From Coenobita brevimanus (Eukaryota > Arthropoda > Malacostraca > Decapoda > Coenobitidae), in the NCBI GenBank assembly GCA_032717465.1, contig CM064657.1:27643466-27707465 (forward strand): a DNA stretch of 64,000 nucleotides, written 5' to 3'. Under the pieces are notes generated by a model that saw only the letters and a list, made by a program, of their open reading frames with translations, did not search any database and was not told where the DNA came from. The translations under genes were made by a program, and so were the position numbers. Below are positions 21,476 through 33,523 of this stretch, one piece after another (the first letter of the stretch is position 1; the number at the start of each line of letters is the position of its first letter).

Positions 21476-21589
21476 GAGGTTAATGAGAAATTTAATAACC
21501 CAGGTGGGGCAGGTGTGGGGCGACAGATAGCACTACTAATTTAATTCCCAGGTATCATCACACGTCGCCTACACCTGCTGGAGGTTGTT

Positions 21590-22020
21590 CAGGGTTGGGG
21601 AGGGCAGGGTTGGGTTTCATAATGTTGCGTTAGGTTCGTTTAGGTGACGCTTGTTCTAGCCTTAGCGAGGTTAGGTAGGCTAATGTAGAGTAGATTAGCC
21701 TGGGTCAAATTAGCTTAGGCTACATGGGGTAATGATAGGGCTGAGTAGGGTAGAGTAGGGTAGGATAGGATAGGATAGGGTAGGGTAGGGTAGGGTAGGG
21801 TAGGACATGTCAGGCTTTTAGTAAGGGTTAGGCGATGCTAGGTTAGGCTAGGCTAGACTAGGATAGGATGGAATAGGAGTGTAGAGGAGAAGACAGGTTA
21901 GATTAGGTTAGGTAAGGCAGGCTAATTTAGATTAGATTAGGGTAGCGTACGAATAAGTTTCTTTAAGTTATGCTAGGTGGGGTTACGTAGGTTAAGGTCA
22001 GGCAGGGTAGGTTACTTTAG
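21590..22020 (+). repeat. TAGGG/TTAGG-like degenerate tract
   Basis: Many scattered GTTAGG, GGTAGG and TAGGG words. A clean (TAGGG)5 run lies at 21776-21800 and TAGGA repeats just before it. The run has five GGG blocks spaced by TA, so it could form a G-quadruplex. TTAGG is the usual arthropod telomere unit, so this may be an eroded interstitial telomere-like array or an unrelated G-rich minisatellite. Confidence 0.6.
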
Positions 22021-22244
22021 GATTCATTTGATTTGGACTGCCTTTGTGTGGTAGACAAGCTTAAGTTGCAGAGTTGTCAGGGGGTAAATAAAGGCAGAAG
22101 TGATGCTGGTTTTACTGAAAAGTGTGACATAACTTTAGGAAAACTGACTAATGGCTAAAAAGAATAAAATATCAAACAAAAGGGAATAAAGTGGGATTAC
22201 GTCATGTTCGATTAGGCTGGGGACGGAAGGAAATGAGATGTTGG

Positions 22245-22860
22245 GTTGGGGGACGACAAACAACACAACCACACAAGCACAACAGTTAACCACAGCAGCC
22301 AACCACACAACCTCACCAATCACACCCAGCAAACTATCAACACAATCGACCTCAACCACACAGCCACTGGTTAATTGCCAAACCACAGCAATGAATCACC
22401 CAGCCACGCCAACCATCCACACAAGCACACTGGTCAACCACACCATCCAGTCACACAATCTCACCAATCAGTCACAACAAGCAACCACAATATCCAGCCG
22501 AAAACCACGTCAGTCACACAGCCACCACACCAGCCAGGCTCCAAACCACAGCAGTCAACTACTCAACCACAAAAAACCGCAGTCAATCACACAACCACAT
22601 CAATCAGCCACACAGTCGCACCAATCAACCACAAATCACAGCAGTCAAGTACACACTCACACAACCACACTAACCAAACAACCACCCAATACTGCAATCA
22701 ACGACACAAACACTCCAGCCAACCACGCAACCACACCAGTCAACCACACAACCACACCAATCAACCCCCCAACCCCACCAGTCGAACACAACATATAATC
22801 ACAGTCAACCCGCGGCCCCAGTCAACCACAGCAGTCAACCACGCCACCACAGAGCACAGG
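22245..22860. repeat. A/C-rich degenerate tandem repeat
   Basis: The plus strand is built of CAACCACA, CACACCAATCA and AGTCAACCAC words, strongly depleted in G. Two overlapping frames of 186 and 168 residues (Thr/Asn/His/Gln-rich) are open simply because the repeat lacks stop words in those frames. No gene is supported. Confidence 0.75.
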
Positions 22861-22879
22861 AGCAGTGAGCGGCGGAAAT

Positions 22880-23144
22880 AAACCTTTGTGGCGGGAAGAG
22901 AAGGGTTGAAGGGGATATCACAGAAGGACGTGAAGACATACAGGCGGAGGAGTGAGGGGGACAGGAGAGGAAGGCCCAGACAGAGGGAGGAAGATACAGA
23001 TGGAGGAGAAGAGAGAGGAAAGGAGGAAGAGGAAGGTGGAAGGGAAGAGGGAGGAAAGGAGGAAGAGGAAAGTGGAGGGGAAGAGAGGGGAAAGGAGGAA
23101 GGGGAAGATGGATGGGAAGAGGATGTGGAAATGGAAAAGGAAGG

Positions 23145-23212
<68 letters not shown>

Positions 23213-25540
23213 CAGTCTATGATTAAAGCGAAGAAAGAGAGAAGAGAAAAACAAAGGGAGAAAGAGGGGGATAACGAGAAGAACGGGAGGAGGAGAGCTT
23301 GGAAAAAGAGGAGGAGAGAGAGAAAAGCCTGTCTGAGAAGGGATAAAAGGATGGAATAAATATGGAAATGATAAGTTACGTCAAAAAGGCACAAAACAAA
23401 AGACGAATAATGAAGGCTGAGAAGAAAAATACTGGCTAGAATGCAAGGATGTGGTGTAAGGATGAAAGTATGTAGGGATCTCATTCTTCTATTAATCTTG
23501 CTACCGCGGCCGATTTTACTCAACTCAGAGGCCTTTGGAATTAGAGGGGTTAGATGCAGCCTCGATTAACCTTTTCACTACCCTGGTGTTCTCCTGATAC
23601 GAATGAATTGGTTTCGTAGTAAAAAAAAAAAATATGAAAAAGGCGTTCTCGGGATGAATCGGTTTAGGGATGAAGGAACTGCGAGATAAAGGAAGAGTGG
23701 AGAAAACTGGATAAAGAAAAATGAAGGGCACGTGATGGAAGTGACGGAATAGTGCCTTGGAAGAAAGGAAGGAAGGAAGGAAGGAAGAAAGAAAGAAAGG
23801 AAGAAAGAAAGGAAGGAAGAAAGGAAGGAAGAAAGAAAGGAAGAAAGAAAGGAAGGAAGAAAGAAAGGAAGGAAGAAGGAAAAGAAGGAAGAAAGAAAGG
23901 AAGGAAGAAAGGAAGGAAGAAAGAAAGGAAGGAAGAAAGGAAGGAAGAAAGAAAGAAAGGAAGGAAGAAAGAAAGGAAGGAAGAAGGAAAAGAAGGAAGA
24001 AAGAAAGGAAGGAAGAAAGGAAGAAAGGAAGGAAGAAAGAAAGAAAGGAAGGAAGAAAGAAAGGAAGGAAGAAGGAAAAGAAGGAAGAAAGAAAGGAAGG
24101 AAGAAAGGAAGGAAGAAAGAAAGGAAGGAAGAAAGAAAGGAAGGAAGAAAGAAAGGAAGGAAGAAAGAAAGGAAGGAAGAAGGAAAAGAAGGAAGAAAGA
24201 AAGGAAGGAAGAAAGGAAGGAAGGAAGGAAGAAAGGAAGGAAGGAAGAAAGGAAGAAATGAAGAAAGGAAGAAAGGAAGGAAGGAAGGAAGGAAGGAAGG
24301 AAGGAAGAAAGGAAGGAGGGAAGAAAGGAAGGAAGAAAGGAAGGAAGGAAGGAAGGAAGGAAGGAAGGAAGAAAGAAAATATGGAAGGAAGGAAGAAAGG
24401 AAGAAAGAAAATATGGAAGGAAGGAAGAAAGGAAGGAAGAAAATATGGAAGGAAGGAAGAAAGGAAGGAAGAAAATATGGAAGGAAGGAAGAAAGGAAGG
24501 AAGAAAATATGGAAGGAAGGAAGAAAGGAAGGAAGAAAATATGGAAGGAAGGAAGAAAATATGGAAGGAAGGAAGAAAGGAAGGAAGAAAATATGGAAGG
24601 AAGGAAGGAAGGCAGGAAGAAAGAAAATATGGAAGGAAGGAAGAAAGGAAGGAAGAAAATATGGAAGGAAGGAAGGAAGGAAGGAAGAAAATATGGAAGG
24701 AAGGAAGGAAGGCAGGAAGAAAGAAAATATGGAAGGAAGGAAGGAATGGTTATAAGAAGGAACGACGACAAAAATTCATGAAAGGGTAAGACTGAGTGGA
24801 GAGGGAGGGAATGAGGTCAAAGAAGATAAAGCGCAGGAAAGAAAATAAAGCAGAAATACGGCATGAGGAAATAAAAGGACTAAGGACTGGTGAAATCTGA
24901 AAGAAGGAAAGGAAATCAGAAGGAAGGATAATAAAATAAAAGAGTATATGAAAAGGCTGAGGGAGGACAAAGGGAAGGAATGGCGTTAAAACGAATCATA
25001 TTATGAATGGTACAAGAGGGAAAGATAAGGAATGTTTAGAAGAGTAAGGGAAAGTAGAAAGGGAAGGAATAAGGAGACTGCCACGAAAGAAAAAGCAAAG
25101 GTAGTAGGAAAGAAACGAGCATATTGACCAGGTAAGAAGAAAGAGCAGAGCAAGGAAAGGGATCAAAAGGGATAGAGTGAAAGCTATGAAAGAAGGAAAA
25201 CAGTTTAAAATGGTAGGGGAGAGCAGACGCAGATGGAGGGAAAGAAAGTAAAGATAGGGAGCACCCAATGGAGAAGAATAAGGCAAGAAGAGAACAATAT
25301 AAAAGCTATAGAAGAAGGGCAAGACAAAAACACATGAAGAGGTAAGGGAAAGTACGCAAGTAAATTTCATAATGTATAAGGAAAGTAGAAATAGAAGGGT
25401 TAAAATGAAAAAAGGTAGTAAAAATCATAAAAAAGAAAAAATAAAGTAAAAAGTTCTGAGGAAGCTGAAAGATGAAGAATAATGTTATTTAAAGTAATGA
25501 ACAAAAAAGGAAAGTATTAGGTTAAGAGGGACAGAAAAAG
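22880..25540. repeat. Purine-rich domain
   Basis: Plus strand dominated by A and G for over 2.5 kb, interrupted by ordinary sequence at about 23470-23750. Includes (GA)n at 23148-23208 and the GGAA array listed separately. All long frames here are Arg/Glu/Lys-rich or, on the minus strand, Phe/Ser/Leu/Pro-rich repeat translations. Confidence 0.85.
23757..24750 (+). repeat. 1-kb (GGAA/GAAA)n homopurine array
   Basis: GGAAGGAAGAAAGAAA units for about 1 kb. The right half (from about 24376) has a higher-order unit ending GAAAATATGGAAGGAAGG, repeated about a dozen times at 30-60 bp spacing. Such homopurine mirror-like DNA can form triplex structures. The 332- and 397-residue frames are artefacts. 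Confidence 0.95.
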
Positions 25541-25840
25541 TAATCTATCTATCTATCTATAGCCCGACGCCCTAATCCCGCAAAAGGTGGCCGCAGACAA
25601 AACGCCTCCAAGTCACTCTGTCACCCACCATTTGACTCCCCTCCCCCCAACTCACCCCCCCCTCCCTCATATACCTCTTAACTCCATCCCTCCACCTCAT
25701 CCTCGGTCTACCCCTCCCTCTCCCTCCCTCCACCTCACCTACATACACCCTCTTAGTCAGTCTTTCATTCTCCATTCTCTCCACATGTCCAAACCACCTC
25801 AGTGTATTTCTCCTAATCTTTTCAACCAAAAAGTAATAAA
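25541..25840 (-). pseudogene. 5'-truncated LINE, C-terminal tail of RT-type ORF
   Basis: The minus strand encodes LRWFGHVERMENERLTKRVY, then a GRGRPRMRWRDGVKRY stretch and TWRRFVCG. RWFGHV..M and GRP..RW are hallmarks of the C-terminal end of many APE-type LINE polyproteins (RTE/jockey-like). The homology starts near 25830 and ends at the (TAGA)n 3' tail (25541-25562 on the plus strand as TCTA). No RT core remains. It is unrelated in sequence to the three LINE copies at 40-47 and 62-63 kb. Confidence 0.75.
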
Positions 25841-25849
25841 GAAATAAAA

Positions 25850-27240
25850 AAGAAAGAACACAAGTTAAAAAGTAAGAAGGAGAAAACAAAAATGAGGAAA
25901 TAAAGCAATATAAATGTAGGGGAGGGGGATACAGAGAGAAAGAATAAGGCTAAAAGGTAAAGTGAAGGTGATGCGATACTCAGTCTGTGGGAGGTGGAAA
26001 CGGTGATAATGGAAGCCAGGTGTACTAAGTGGGGTGAAAGGCTGTTAATTAATTAGTATGGCTGAAGGGAAGGTACGTACTCAGGTGAGGAGCCGGATGG
26101 GGAGTCTGGGGAAGTAGTTTAGGAGTAGGTGAAGTGTGTAACAAGAGAAGTAGGTGAGGGAAAAGCGAAGAGCAGGTGAAATGCCCAAAGGAAGTAGGTC
26201 AGGGAGATGGGTGGAAATGGCCATATTGAGAACGATGTGAGTACGACGAATTTCTATAATTATGTAGGCATAATTAATCTATCTACACCATTAACAACAA
26301 TGTGAAATCAAGACAAGTAATTTTCATGGGCATAAATGAGACACCTTTTATCATAAGATGTGGTCAGCCAGCACGCTATGTTACAAAGTGTACTGTAGTC
26401 CACAAGGAACAAGAGAGTTTAATAACGTTTTGCTCCAAGATGTTACAGATAAAATGACCACCAGAGATCTGGGAATTTGCCTTTCCCCTTACAGTTTCAG
26501 TTTCAAGAATGCGGCTCTAAATTCAATGACACAGGGAACAGGCAATGACAGTATTAAGGAAGCAGAGGTAGAGGGATGGAGGATGGCAGCATTAGGGTAA
26601 TTTCTTTCTTTCAGACTACTACCACGGGCCAATCACCAGATCCGATCACACGTCTTGGATGATTTCACCTACGGTTGGAAATGACAACAAAGACTTTCAC
26701 ATTCCATTAAATTAATTAACCATCAAGTCTTCGGCTTAGGAAACTCACTGGCTCTTGTTCCAAGCTCTTATTCTGCATGCTATGCTTTAATATTCTCATT
26801 TTTTTTGTAGCATTAGTAACAAGGACACAGAGCAGTTAACATTATCATCATACACCAGAATATCAACTTACACTTACGTAGAAATGAACTGGTAATGGAG
26901 AGACTGAAGGAAACCTTTTTTGCCAACGAGAATTCGATCCAGCACCGTAACAGATAAGGCAAGACTTTCCATTTTCCCACAACAACTCCTGGCTTTGCTT
27001 ACATAATACGCAACACCATGAAAAACAAACAAGAGCGGCAACTAACTCCAATCTATTAACTTAAACTAGGCGAAACTGAGCCACGCCCCAACTTATGACC
27101 ACTAACCATGTTTGGGTGAACCATTAACAGCCACTGACGTAAATTTTGAAAACACTATATCATTCAGTTCTATTATCACTTTCAAAATATTCGGAACTCA
27201 TTATTAACCACAGCACTACAGAGCTATTCTAGATGGTGGC
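25850..27240. other. Unassigned DNA
   Basis: Purine-rich to about 26200, then ordinary composition. One family-A core (minus strand, CGAATTCTCGTTGGC at 26936-26922) is present. The short plus-strand frame at 26358-26600 has no recognisable family. Confidence 0.4.
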
Positions 27241-27269
27241 AAAAGGGTGACAGCGACACAGAAGACTAA

Positions 27270-27307
27270 ACAAGTGCTCGTGGGCCCTTCGGGCCCCTCG
27301 CACTTGT
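27270..27307. repeat. GC-rich near-perfect hairpin
   Basis: ACAAGTGC at 27270-27277 is matched by GCACTTGT at 27300-27307, with a second inverted pair GGGCCC / GGGCCC inside. It stands out in an AT-rich neighbourhood. Confidence 0.7.
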
Positions 27308-27449
27308 TCCTGCGAAGGGCTCCCGCGTTTCTGTGCTGTTCTAGTGCAACGTTGTCACTTGGATTTTTTGCAGCTAACAAATTGATCGTGTTATTTGCAG
27401 CTTCGGGAATGAAACCCAAGTTGTTCGAACACAAGTCCGAAATACATTA

Positions 27450-27671
27450 ATTGTACCTGTGTGCAAAAAATTCTACGGAGCTCCAATGCCGGGCTTCGGG
27501 AGTGGCCTTTTTTTTTTTTTTTTTTTTTTTTCTTTTGTCAAAATGTGATCGCTCATTAAATATAGTAAAAGTTTTTCAATTGTGATGGGACCAAGTTTTT
27601 TCACATCAGGGAATTTTTTGCGATTTCTGTGCCAATTTTGGTGCGATTTCAATGTGTTGTTTCGGCTGCCC

Positions 27672-27706
<35 letters not shown>

Positions 27707-28980
27707 CTACTGCTATAGTATATTAGATAAAATATGGAAGTATGGTATCGTAAATGAGAAACACCTGCAGCGTTGTCTTTCTCACAATGTCACAGCCAAT
27801 CAGTTCACTGAAAGAGGCGGGGCATCGTCGCCGGGGAAGTAGTCGAAAAATATCTTTACCAATTTATGCGACCAGCTAATCTCCATAGAAACTAATATTT
27901 TCAAAGAGACATTTACTTTGGCCGTATCTTTCACTGTAATATTCACTCTAATATAGGGTCTGAAGTGGTTGGTGCTGCATGAATTAAGATAAAGGTATAA
28001 ACAATGCAGACTTATACCCAACCTCAGCTTTATAAAGTTCATGTGTACAGGAAGTCCGTGTGTGTGTGTTTTTTTTTACATTCTTTCTGCTGTTAAATAG
28101 AGAATAACTTACAGAAACTACTCTATTAAAGTTCCAGTGCTGTTCATAAAGCTAACCAACTACCTTCCCTAATTTACAGAGGCAAATGTTGAAAAAAGAC
28201 GGTGTTATTTTGGAGCACATCACGTACATACAAACGCGGACCTACAGTACATCACCACACCTCAGCGTCAGTACTCACCACCACTCACCAGCAGCAGTAG
28301 TCATCAGCATAATCACCTACCTGTAAACGACACAAGGACACGTTAATACACACCAATACAAGATTAGGTTGGTAAATACAAAGACGAAACTGGTAAATTC
28401 TTATATGACATCCAGCAAAATTTATATTGAACACGAATGCAAATATTATGTTCCCATTATTCTGATCTCATATCCAATAAAACTATATTATGAAAGAATA
28501 CCATGACTGCGTTCGTTTAATATTTCTATCTGACCTACCATAAAATACATTAAATATCACCTGAAAGGTCAGGTGAAATAGTCTTTACCTGACTATCAGC
28601 AAAGGTTGATTAAACGTGAATTCAGAGGTTACGTTCTTTACAATTTATTCTGATGATACAGAAAAAGTTTACACGCGACTACAAGGATCAGCTATGACAA
28701 TAAGGATCATGATATTCGGCCTCAAAATATTAAACACCAATTCACACACCAGGTTCGCTAAAATTTATCTGAAAATCCGGTCAAAAAAAAAAGAATCATG
28801 TGCCAGTGAAAGACTCAAATCGCGACAATTTCACAGCTTCTTTCTCAGCCGCCTCTGTTGCGTCCTGATTACTTCCTTAGTTGACAGATTTGCACACACA
28901 CACAAAAAGCTTAATTCCCGTGATATCCGTCTTATTTATGCTTGACGTCTTACCTGATTATTTGACTTGGTTTATACACA
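27450..28980. other. Unassigned DNA with poly(T) and (AC)n
   Basis: Poly(T) at about 27508-27531 and (AC)n at about 27676-27704. No coding signal is seen. Confidence 0.4.
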
Positions 28981-28983
28981 ACT

Positions 28984-29366
28984 CGGGGATGAAGGAAGAA
29001 GAGGAAGAAAAGATGAAGGATGGATGAATGGATGGACGGATGGATGGATGAAAGGAAGGAAGGAGGGAAGAAAAAAAGGGGAAGAAAAAAAGAAAGAATG
29101 AAAGAAAGAAAGAAGGAAAAAAAGAAAGAAAAAGAAAGAAAGAAAGAAGGAAAAAGGAAAGAAGGAAAGAAAGAAGAAGAAGAAGAAGATCAAGAAGAAG
29201 AAGAAGAAGAAGAAGAAGATCAAGAAGAAGAAGAAGATCAAGAAGAAGAAGAAGAAGAAGAAGAAGATCAAGAAGAAGAAGAAGAAGAAGATCAAGAAGA
29301 AGAAGAAGAAGAAGATCAAGAAGAAGATCAAGAAGATCAAGAAGATGAAGAAGAAGAATCTATATT
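28984..29366. repeat. Purine microsatellite cluster: GGAT, AAAG and GAA/GATCAA repeats
   Basis: (GGAT)n at about 29018-29050, AAAGAAAG to about 29175, then AGAAGA blocks punctuated by GATCAA at irregular intervals. The Glu-rich 116-residue and Phe-rich 122-residue frames are repeat translations. Confidence 0.9.
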
Positions 29367-29369
29367 ATA

Positions 29370-29746
29370 ATGATCCGATTTCTGTACGTTTGTTTGTTAC
29401 AGTAACACAGCAAAAATGGCGCTATGTAACGCAATTTTTGTTCGAGCAAGGTACTGTTGAAATGCTCTAACCTGAAGAATAAAAATATTTCCAGTCCAAT
29501 CGCGTCACTGGTTCCCAAGCTATTACTCGTTTCTGGCATTTTGCTTCAAATTTAGTATTTGATTTTAGTGGAGGGGATGGATTCGTCCTTTGTCCGGCAC
29601 TGAAATTACCAGCGTGACAGAAAAGAGAGGAGTAACGTGTGTGTTGTATTATCACTCTCGTTTCTCCTTCCTCCCTCCTTATACTCATAAAATTGTATAC
29701 TATAATGCTATATTATAATTTAGTATAATAGCAAACTACTATCCAG

Positions 29747-29781
<35 letters not shown>

Positions 29782-30690
29782 AACGGGTGTCCCAGTAAGA
29801 TAAAAAAAAAAAAAAAAAATGAGGAAATTCCTCGCTCCGTCTCACTCAAGGCATGAGTAATTCAAATGTCTGTTACCTTTCGAGTGAAAATAGGAACTGA
29901 CTTGACATCGAGCGGAGGCCGCTGAAAGCGGCCTTTAAGCAATTAATAATAATAATAATAATGAGGAGGAGGAGGAGGAGGAGAGGAAATGTTAAGAGAG
30001 TAATGACCGTCACGATAACCTTTTAAGGACAGCAAGCCACTTTCCTAAAGGTATGGAAAGTCGTCTATCACATGCAAGAATGAAACAACAACGATTTTTA
30101 ACATCTTGAAGTGGTAAACGATGTGAGTAGCTATGGGATTCCAACAAACATCACGAACGACAAGTTTTATGTACTGTAATCTGCTTTAAATCCATCACTA
30201 CGACTGGCAAGGAAAAGCTCGACAAACATCCCCCAGGGTATGAAACACAAGTTACTTTACAAATCCAGTTCCCTTTTTTAGTTCTAGGCGAGAATGGACT
30301 GAGATAAGGAGAGTCTGCCCAGCGAAAAGGGACACCATACCGGTACTGAAAGGGTTAATGAAGACTGTTTACAACTCCCTTACTACAGGAGGTTTCCCTA
30401 GGGTGATAGAAATCTTCTGGTAGTAAAAAAAAAAAAAAAAAAAACTAACCAGATGTGCCTTAGGATGAAGGAAATCGTCAAGTAATAGTAAGAATAAATA
30501 AAATGAATGAATTAATAAATAATTAAAAATAAGTCGGTGACTATTCCTGCCCCCTCACCCTTTCCACAGCCACACCAAAGAGCACAAAAACAACTAGAGA
30601 GGCACTCAGTGGAGCGCATCTCTCTGACATAGGCAGCGTAATTTTCAGACCACTCTTCATAAGGGGCTAGGTTTTCTCATCGCTGATTAG
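29370..30690. other. Unassigned DNA with short homopolymers
   Basis: CT run near 29750-29778, poly(A) near 29800 and 30425, and an AAT/GGA patch near 29945-29985. A family-B-like motif (AAAGGGTTAATGAAG and CTTACTACAGG) lies at about 30350-30395. No gene is seen. Confidence 0.4.
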
Positions 30691-30850
30691 AGTTTCGCAA
30701 AAAGTGTTTTCCGGATCCAGAATCTGTAATGCGATCCGGATCGGTCCTAAAAGTTAAACAATTGTTCCCTGGGACATGGCCTATCTGCCCATCAAATTTG
30801 GTCCAAATATCTCATTCAGTTTTTGAGTAATCCTGCCAACGGACAAACTA
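30690..30850 (+). repeat. Dispersed GGATCC/ATCCGGATC module
   Basis: Contains CCGGATCCAG, GATCCGGATCGG, AACAATTGTTCCCTGGG, CATCAAATTTGGTCCAAAT, TTTTTGAGTAATCC and a GACGGAC-like end (AACGGACAAAC). The block order (TTTGGTC-AAAT, then a turn motif, then GGACAAAC) parallels the repeat at 44.3-44.7 and 47.3-47.5 kb. Similar modules are, to my knowledge, common in many invertebrate genomes. Their transposition class is unclear to me. Confidence 0.5.
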
Positions 30851-31008
30851 AAAAACAAATAAACCAAAAAGAAGAAAAGAATAAAGGAGACAAAAATTGA
30901 ATGACACCAGGAAAATGATGACAGTGGTAAAAGGAACGGAAAGAAAGATAGTGAAGGCGTGCGAAAAAAAAGACTATCACGACAAATCCGATGAGAATAA
31001 GATATGAC

Positions 31009-31093
<85 letters not shown>

Positions 31094-32071
31094 GGCGGTA
31101 ATGGGGGCATGGCGTGTGACCGATGACATGGCATTACTTAACAGGGAAGGGGAGTGCACCAGCAGGATAAACGGAAGCAGAGCAAAGCAGGGGACAGCAG
31201 GGTAAACCAGTAGGGGATATGGGGCAAAACAGAGGAGTGTCGGAGAAAGTGGAGGGAATCTGAGAAAAGTAGAAGAACGCAACAGAAAGTATCAGAAAAG
31301 GAAAGCAAATATATTATGCAGAGGACAGAACGACAAATAGCAGTGGATAGAGGAAAGGAGGGAAAGGAGGAGCAGCGGAAGAGGAATGCAAGAAAGAGGA
31401 AGAAAGCAGAGAAATGCAGAGGAAAACAGAAGAAAGAAGGAGGAGGAGGAATGGTAAAGCAGATAAACAGAGGACAGTCTGGAACAACAGGGGCCTGAGG
31501 CAAAGCAAGGGGAAGTGGCAGGAAGGGCAGAGGCAGCACAAAAAGGCAGAAGAAAGCAAGAGAAATAATCCGACGAAGCAGCAAGAAAGTCAGAGGAAGA
31601 AAAACGGAGGATATCAGGGAACAACAGGGTATTAAGAGAGGACAAGTTAAAAGTAAGAAAAGAAATGAAAGAAAGAGGCAGGATTGGGGAAAGGAAGAAA
31701 ATGCAAATGGGAGCATGCAAAAGCAAAAGACAGCAGGGAAAACCAAAAGAAAGCATGAAAATTGGAAGGAAAAACAAAACAGATAAGCAAAAGACAGCAG
31801 GACAAGCAGGCAGAGGGCCGAGACAAGGCAGCTAAGCAGAAAAATGCATAGAAAACTGGCAAGGAGAAAAGCAAAATAAATCAAGAGCAAGTAGCAGAAA
31901 GGCAAAGCAAGTGAATGGGGTAGACGAAAGCGGGGTAAACTGGCAAGGGGTTGAGGCAGTATAGGAGAGCATAGAAAAGCGAGAAAGTGGCAGGAACGAA
32001 GAAGGAAAGCTGAAACAAGCAAGAAAAATGTAAGCAGATAAGAAAATAGAAGAAGGAAGTGAGGAAAATCA
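30850..32071. repeat. Purine-rich degenerate repeat with (GA)n
   Basis: (GA)n at about 31015-31090, then A/G-rich sequence in which GCAG, AAAGCAAG and GGCAGAGG words recur. The same kind of sequence resumes at 38156, after the inserted LTR element. Confidence 0.8.
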
Positions 32072-32076
32072 GAAGG
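32072..32076 (+). repeat. Target-site duplication, left copy
   Basis: GAAGG directly before the 5' LTR, identical to 38151-38155 directly after the 3' LTR. A 5-bp duplication is normal for Ty3/gypsy integrases. Confidence 0.9.
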
Positions 32077-33130
32077 TGTCACGAATCAATTCGCGACATT
32101 TCCTTTTTGTGAGAAGCCACGAACTATTAGTGGAAAACTCACTGTGTATCGCTCAGTTAACCGTTTCTCTCTCCATTTCGGGGTATACTTTTCAAATAAT
32201 TCGTCACTTTCAAAAGTGACCGATTTAATGCACGTCACTAAGTGCGCTACTGAGCGATACAATTGTTTCTTTATCGTTCGCCTCTGCTTGCATAAACCGT
32301 TAGCCACGCCTTCTTCCGGTGGCTCGTGCTTCCTGCCCATACATTATTTGAATTCAGTCGTGTGTTTGCTGTGACGGAGAAAGGGTCTGTGCTCAGAAGT
32401 GGAGAGGTCACCTAGCACCCCAAGCTCCATTAGTACAGTTAATCCCGGTATTCCCACCCACTCCTCGGGTGATACATAGTATTCATCGACTGGTATTTCT
32501 TTTGTGTATTTTGTAGTTTTAAGAGCTTAGTTAAGGTGTTTTTTCCCTAGGCGTAAGTATTTAGCTTCTGTGTGAGTGAGCGAGTGCGTCTCATTGATTT
32601 GATTTGAAATGTAATGTTAAATTTATTTTTGTAATTAATAAATTTAACAGTTCTATTTCTTGAGCTTAATGTAGAGTAAATCTTGTTTCATTTCTCCATA
32701 ATTAAGCTTACTTTCCATATAGCTCCTAGCTTGCATAAACGTTTTACTATTCATAACTGGTACTTAGACCAGTCTTGTTGTATTAACTTAAAATCCGTTG
32801 TGCCAGGAGTTAATGCATCAGCAAGAACCTGATGTTATTATTATTAGTATTAGTTATTTATTGTCAGGGGTGATGTAACTTTCTCCAGAGGCTAACAGTA
32901 CAGTAATTCAGCAATTGTGAGTAATTAGTCTCTGCTGTGTACTGTTGAGAAAGTTTATAAATTCTCGTTCTTGAGAATCTTAGCAAGTCAGCGTAAAGTA
33001 ATCGTTGCTTGATGTAGCAAGACAATCATTGTCTTTGCTCTTCAATATTATTGAATATTATTATCAAATTAAATAATATTTAAGCATTTATATATCAAAA
33101 TTACTGTGATAATATAAAAACCCCGTGACA
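32077..33130 (+). repeat. 5' LTR (1,054 bp)
   Basis: Begins TGTCAC and ends GTGACA. Contains AATAAA at 32637-32642, a possible polyadenylation signal, and palindromic CGAATCAATTCG near the start. It aligns along its whole length with 37097-38150. Confidence 0.97.
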
Positions 33131-33132
33131 AT

Positions 33133-33150
33133 TGGCGACCTCATTCCAGG
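33133..33150 (+). other. Primer binding site
   Basis: TGGCGACCTCATTCCAGG two bases after the 5' LTR. It matches the other element's site at 16143 except for two bases in the middle, and the match continues into ATATT. Confidence 0.75.
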
Positions 33151-33523
33151 ATATTAACTCCTAGCTATAAAGCTATTCACGAGATAGTGCTCACTCATTC
33201 ATATTTAGGTATTTATAATTAAAGTTTATAGGCACAAGCTTACTGGTGTTTACCCTTAATTTAGCAAGTGAATTTTGCTTTATTAATCAATAGAGTACTT
33301 AACTCTAGTTTATTCTTGGTAACGCCACACGATTTTATTCGCTCCTGGGAAGTCGCCGTACCCATTGTGTTTATTATTGAGTCTTCCCAGTCATTTACAT
33401 TTTTTATTTATTCTTTGCCAGGTAACAGACACTAACTTGTGTCTGTATTCTTTACTTGTGTTTATTAGTATTCGTCGCTAAGCAGTCAGTACTCAATTTC
33501 GGTTTGCTTGATAAATTAGCGCC

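Noticed and set aside
22238..22881. Thr/Asn/His-rich frames as a mucin-like protein
   Set aside because: Two frames are open at once over a degenerate A/C repeat, as expected from missing stop words.
23578..24771. Long frames (397 residues minus, 332 plus) as genes
   Set aside because: They are direct translations of the GGAA/GAAA array, with only a handful of residue types and no domain.
31138..32082. 314-residue minus-strand frame as a transporter
   Set aside because: Hydrophobic only because the plus strand is A/G-rich. No motif, and other frames are open too.
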